The notes under the pieces are model-generated. The model ran no database searches. It saw only the letters and a list, made by a program, of their open reading frames with translations, and was not told where the DNA came from. A stretch of DNA of 64,000 nt, taken from the NCBI RefSeq assembly GCF_900112225.1, contig NZ_FOLD01000005.1, positions 186,001 through 250,000 on the forward strand, written 5' to 3'. The translations under genes were made by a program, and so were the position numbers. Below are positions 61,762 through 64,000 of the stretch, in pieces. Source of the stretch: Massilia yuzhufengensis. Its GTDB lineage: Bacteria; Pseudomonadota; Gammaproteobacteria; Burkholderiales; Burkholderiaceae_D. Each line of letters opens with the position of its first letter. The first letter of the stretch is position 1.

Positions 61762-63936
61762 ATGTCCTCATCCATCACAGAGAATGACGCGCCCAATCCC
61801 GGGGCCATGAGCGCGCATGGCGAGTCCGCCCTTGACCTGCTCAGCCAGCTGGCACACGGTGGCTGGGGCGCGGAGTTCTCGCGCTTCATCGAACATCTCC
61901 CGGCTGGCGTCGTGGTGCATTACGGCGATGGGCGGGTGGCCCATGCCAACGCGCTTGCTGCCGCCCTGCTCGGCCTGACGAAAGACGAACTGCTCTCCGC
62001 CAGCGCCCACGACGGCAGATGGGATTTCGTCAATTGCGAAGGCTTCCAGATGCCCGAGCAGCAGTATCCCGCGTTGCAAAGCCTGGCGCTGCGCACGGAC
62101 CTGCGCGACCTGGTGGTGGGCGTGCGCGCCCCGTCTGGCACCTTGCTCAAATGGCTGATATGCAACACACTGTTGACCACCAACAACGAGGGTGCACCAG
62201 TGATGGTGTGCGTGAGCTTTACCGACTGTACCGAACTGAAGACGACGCAAAACGCGCTGCGCGAGTCGGAAGAACGCTTACGACTGATCCTGCTCGGCAC
62301 CAACGACGCGCCCTGGGATTGGGACCTGACCAGCAACCAGATTTACTATTCCGAGCGCTGGTGGACCATGATCGGGCGCCTGCCGGGAGAGTTGCCGCCA
62401 GACCCAGAACTGTGGTCGCGCCTGCTGCACCCCGACGACCGCAGCGCCACCGACCGGGCCTACCGGAATGCATTAAAAGACGGCAGCACCTATGAGGTGG
62501 AGTTCCGGCTGCAACACAAGGATGGCCACTACGTCCCCGTGCTCTCGCGCGGCTTCGTATTGCGCGACGTGCACGGGAAAGCGGTGCGGGTATCGGGAAC
62601 CAATTCCGACCTCACCGAGCGCAAGAAGAGCGAAGAGCGCATCCACCAGCTGGCCTATTTCGACCAGCTGACCAGCTTGCCAAACCGGCGCCAGCTGGTC
62701 GAACACTTCCAGTCGGTATTGTCCAGGAGCGCGCGCACCGGCCAGCTCGGCGCGATCCTGTTCCTGGACGTCGACAATTTCAAGGACCTCAACGATACCC
62801 TTGGACATGACGTCGGCGACGCGATGTTGTGCCAGTTCGGCGAGCGCCTGCGCCATGCGCTGCGGGAAACCGATCACCTGGCCCGTTTCGGCGGCGACGA
62901 GTTCGTCGTCCTGCTGCAGGACCTCGGCACCGTGCCCTTCGACGCTGCAGGCGAAATCGAGGGCATTGCCGCGAAACTGCTGGCGGCGGCCGGAAAAAAA
63001 TTCTTCCTGCCTGGCGTGGAATACCTTGTCACCACCAGCATCGGGGTCGCCATATTCGGCCCTGACGCCAACCAGGCCGACGTCCTGCTCAAGCAGGCCG
63101 ACCTGGCGATGTACAGCGCCAAGGCGGCCGGTCGCGGAATGCTGCGCTTCTTCGATCCGGCAATGCAGCGTGCCGTGGAAGAGCGCAGCGCGCTCGAGGC
63201 GCGGCTGCGCGACGCCATCGGCGGCAAGCAGTTCACCTTGTATTGCCAGCCCCAGTTCGACGCCGATCTGACTCTGACCGGTGGTGAAATGTTGTTGCGG
63301 TGGCAGCATCCGGAGCGGGGGCTGGTCGGTCCCGGCGACTTCATCCCGCTTGCCGAAACCAGCGGCCTGATCATGCCGATCGGCGCCTGGGTGCTGGAGG
63401 AGGCCTGCCGCAGGGTGGCCGCGTGGCGCGACGATCCGATACTGGGCCGCCTGTGCTACTCGGTCAACATCAGCGCCCAGCAGCTGCACCATCCGGATTT
63501 CGTCCAACAGACGCTGGCCGCACTGCAGGGGGCAGATTTGCCGCCAGGGCGGATCTGCCTGGAATTGACCGAGAGCCTGCTGGCGCAGAATGTCGAAGAC
63601 GTGATCGGCAAGATGCACACCTTGCGCCACCACGGCGTGTGCTTCTCGATCGACGACTTCGGCACCGGTTACTCGTCGCTGAACTATCTGCGCCGCCTTC
63701 CCCTGTACGCGCTGAAGATCGACCAGAGCTTCGTCCAGGATGAGCAGAGCGAGGCGATCGTGGAGGTGATCATCGCGCTAGGCAAGAAGCTGGACTTGCA
63801 CGTGATTGCCGAGGGTGTCGAAACCCAGGCGCAGCTCGATGGCCTGGCCGGCAAGGGATGCCAGGCCTACCAGGGCTACCTGTTAGGCAAGCCGATGCCG
63901 CTCGCCGCGTTCCACGACAAGTACCGCGGCCGCTGA
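61762..63936 (+). CDS. PAS-GGDEF-EAL cyclic-di-GMP signalling protein
   Basis: From ATG 61762 (MSSSITENDAPNPG) the 724-residue protein has two PAS-type regions (about 35-165 and 170-290), GGDEF (FGGDEF, 377-381) with an intact inhibitory I-site RETD five residues before, and an EAL domain whose signature reads EML at 509-511. Other EAL catalytic motifs are present: SVNISAQQL, ELTES, IDDFGTGYSS, LKIDQSFV, AEGVET and QGYLLGKP. Both synthase and phosphodiesterase activities look possible; in such hybrids the GGDEF often only regulates. No TM helix is seen, so it should be cytoplasmic. Confidence 0.9.
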   Translation: MSSSITENDAPNPGAMSAHGESALDLLSQLAHGGWGAEFSRFIEHLPAGVVVHYGDGRVAHANALAAALLGLTKDELLSASAHDGRWDFVNCEGFQMPEQQYPALQSLALRTDLRDLVVGVRAPSGTLLKWLICNTLLTTNNEGAPVMVCVSFTDCTELKTTQNALRESEERLRLILLGTNDAPWDWDLTSNQIYYSERWWTMIGRLPGELPPDPELWSRLLHPDDRSATDRAYRNALKDGSTYEVEFRLQHKDGHYVPVLSRGFVLRDVHGKAVRVSGTNSDLTERKKSEERIHQLAYFDQLTSLPNRRQLVEHFQSVLSRSARTGQLGAILFLDVDNFKDLNDTLGHDVGDAMLCQFGERLRHALRETDHLARFGGDEFVVLLQDLGTVPFDAAGEIEGIAAKLLAAAGKKFFLPGVEYLVTTSIGVAIFGPDANQADVLLKQADLAMYSAKAAGRGMLRFFDPAMQRAVEERSALEARLRDAIGGKQFTLYCQPQFDADLTLTGGEMLLRWQHPERGLVGPGDFIPLAETSGLIMPIGAWVLEEACRRVAAWRDDPILGRLCYSVNISAQQLHHPDFVQQTLAALQGADLPPGRICLELTESLLAQNVEDVIGKMHTLRHHGVCFSIDDFGTGYSSLNYLRRLPLYALKIDQSFVQDEQSEAIVEVIIALGKKLDLHVIAEGVETQAQLDGLAGKGCQAYQGYLLGKPMPLAAFHDKYRGR

Positions 63937-64000
63937 AACGGCTTCGATGGCGCCGCCGGCGCGATAAGCCGGATCAGCTCGTGCAGCGGCGCATGGATCA
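63937..64000. other. Right edge, no gene assigned
   Basis: A minus-strand frame through these 64 bases is open (reading HAPLHELIRLIAPAAPSKPF) and could be the 3' end of a gene beyond the window, but the stretch is too short to decide. Confidence 0.2.

Overview
The window is GC-rich, densely coded bacterial chromosome. It reads like Burkholderiales, most likely Oxalobacteraceae (Massilia/Telluria group). That placement rests on gene style and gene order (purD-hemF-nadD-rsfS-rlmH-maf-rng, a TonB receptor beside M1 peptidases, DUF2325, DUF4136) and on abundant palindromic intergenic repeats. It is inference; no database was searched.

Layout. 1-757: the 5' end of an IS200/IS605-type TnpB gene, running off the left edge, inserted in a histidine kinase gene of which only the last ~60 codons remain. 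744-6403: an ECF sigma/anti-sigma pair divergent from a secreted DUF4331 protein, a small lipoprotein, a TPR protein and a HupE/UreJ-like membrane protein. 6520-7868: a PhyH-type oxygenase and a single-domain response regulator. 8049-15421: two near-duplicate M1 metallopeptidases, a DUF6702 protein and a TonB-dependent receptor. 15473-21942: a 2OG-Fe(II) oxygenase, a short DUF1800-like protein and an RND efflux adaptor/pump pair. 22134-24730: a Ser/Gly-rich membrane-anchored protein, a DUF2325 gene behind a perfect Fur-box palindrome, and tRNA-Thr(CGT). 24886-32976: fbp, pepN, a DUF4136 lipoprotein, a DMT transporter-mgsA-quinone oxidoreductase operon ending in a 40-residue membrane peptide, and a DUF2182 protein behind a 27-codon ORF. 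33067-40295: housekeeping genes yebC, purD, hemF, nadD, rsfS, rlmH, maf, rng.

40723-43598 is a three-gene signalling cassette: a soluble histidine kinase, a small helical protein and a double-domain KaiC-like ATPase, with no kaiA or kaiB beside it. It converges on a formate operon (52886 down to 43595): oxalate/formate-family carrier, NuoEF-like FDH beta subunit, molybdo/tungsto FDH alpha subunit, FdhD, and a TupBCA-type tungstate importer. Divergent from this operon is a ModE-HTH/PBP-domain regulator, with matching palindromes in the shared promoter. The two-subunit FDH with a tungstate importer suggests a tungsten-type NAD-dependent formate dehydrogenase.

54184-61571 holds a conserved small protein, a GH1-like/RmlD-like fusion, msbA, an O-antigen ligase-like protein, a GT2 glycosyltransferase and a small membrane protein, so envelope functions dominate. 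61762-63936 is a PAS-GGDEF-EAL protein.

One cross-cutting feature is a family of palindromic repeats (core GTAGGGTGG...CCACCCTAC or shorter GTGGGCG hairpins). All seven copies sit immediately 3' of a stop codon, and in two cases the repeat itself supplies the TAG stop.
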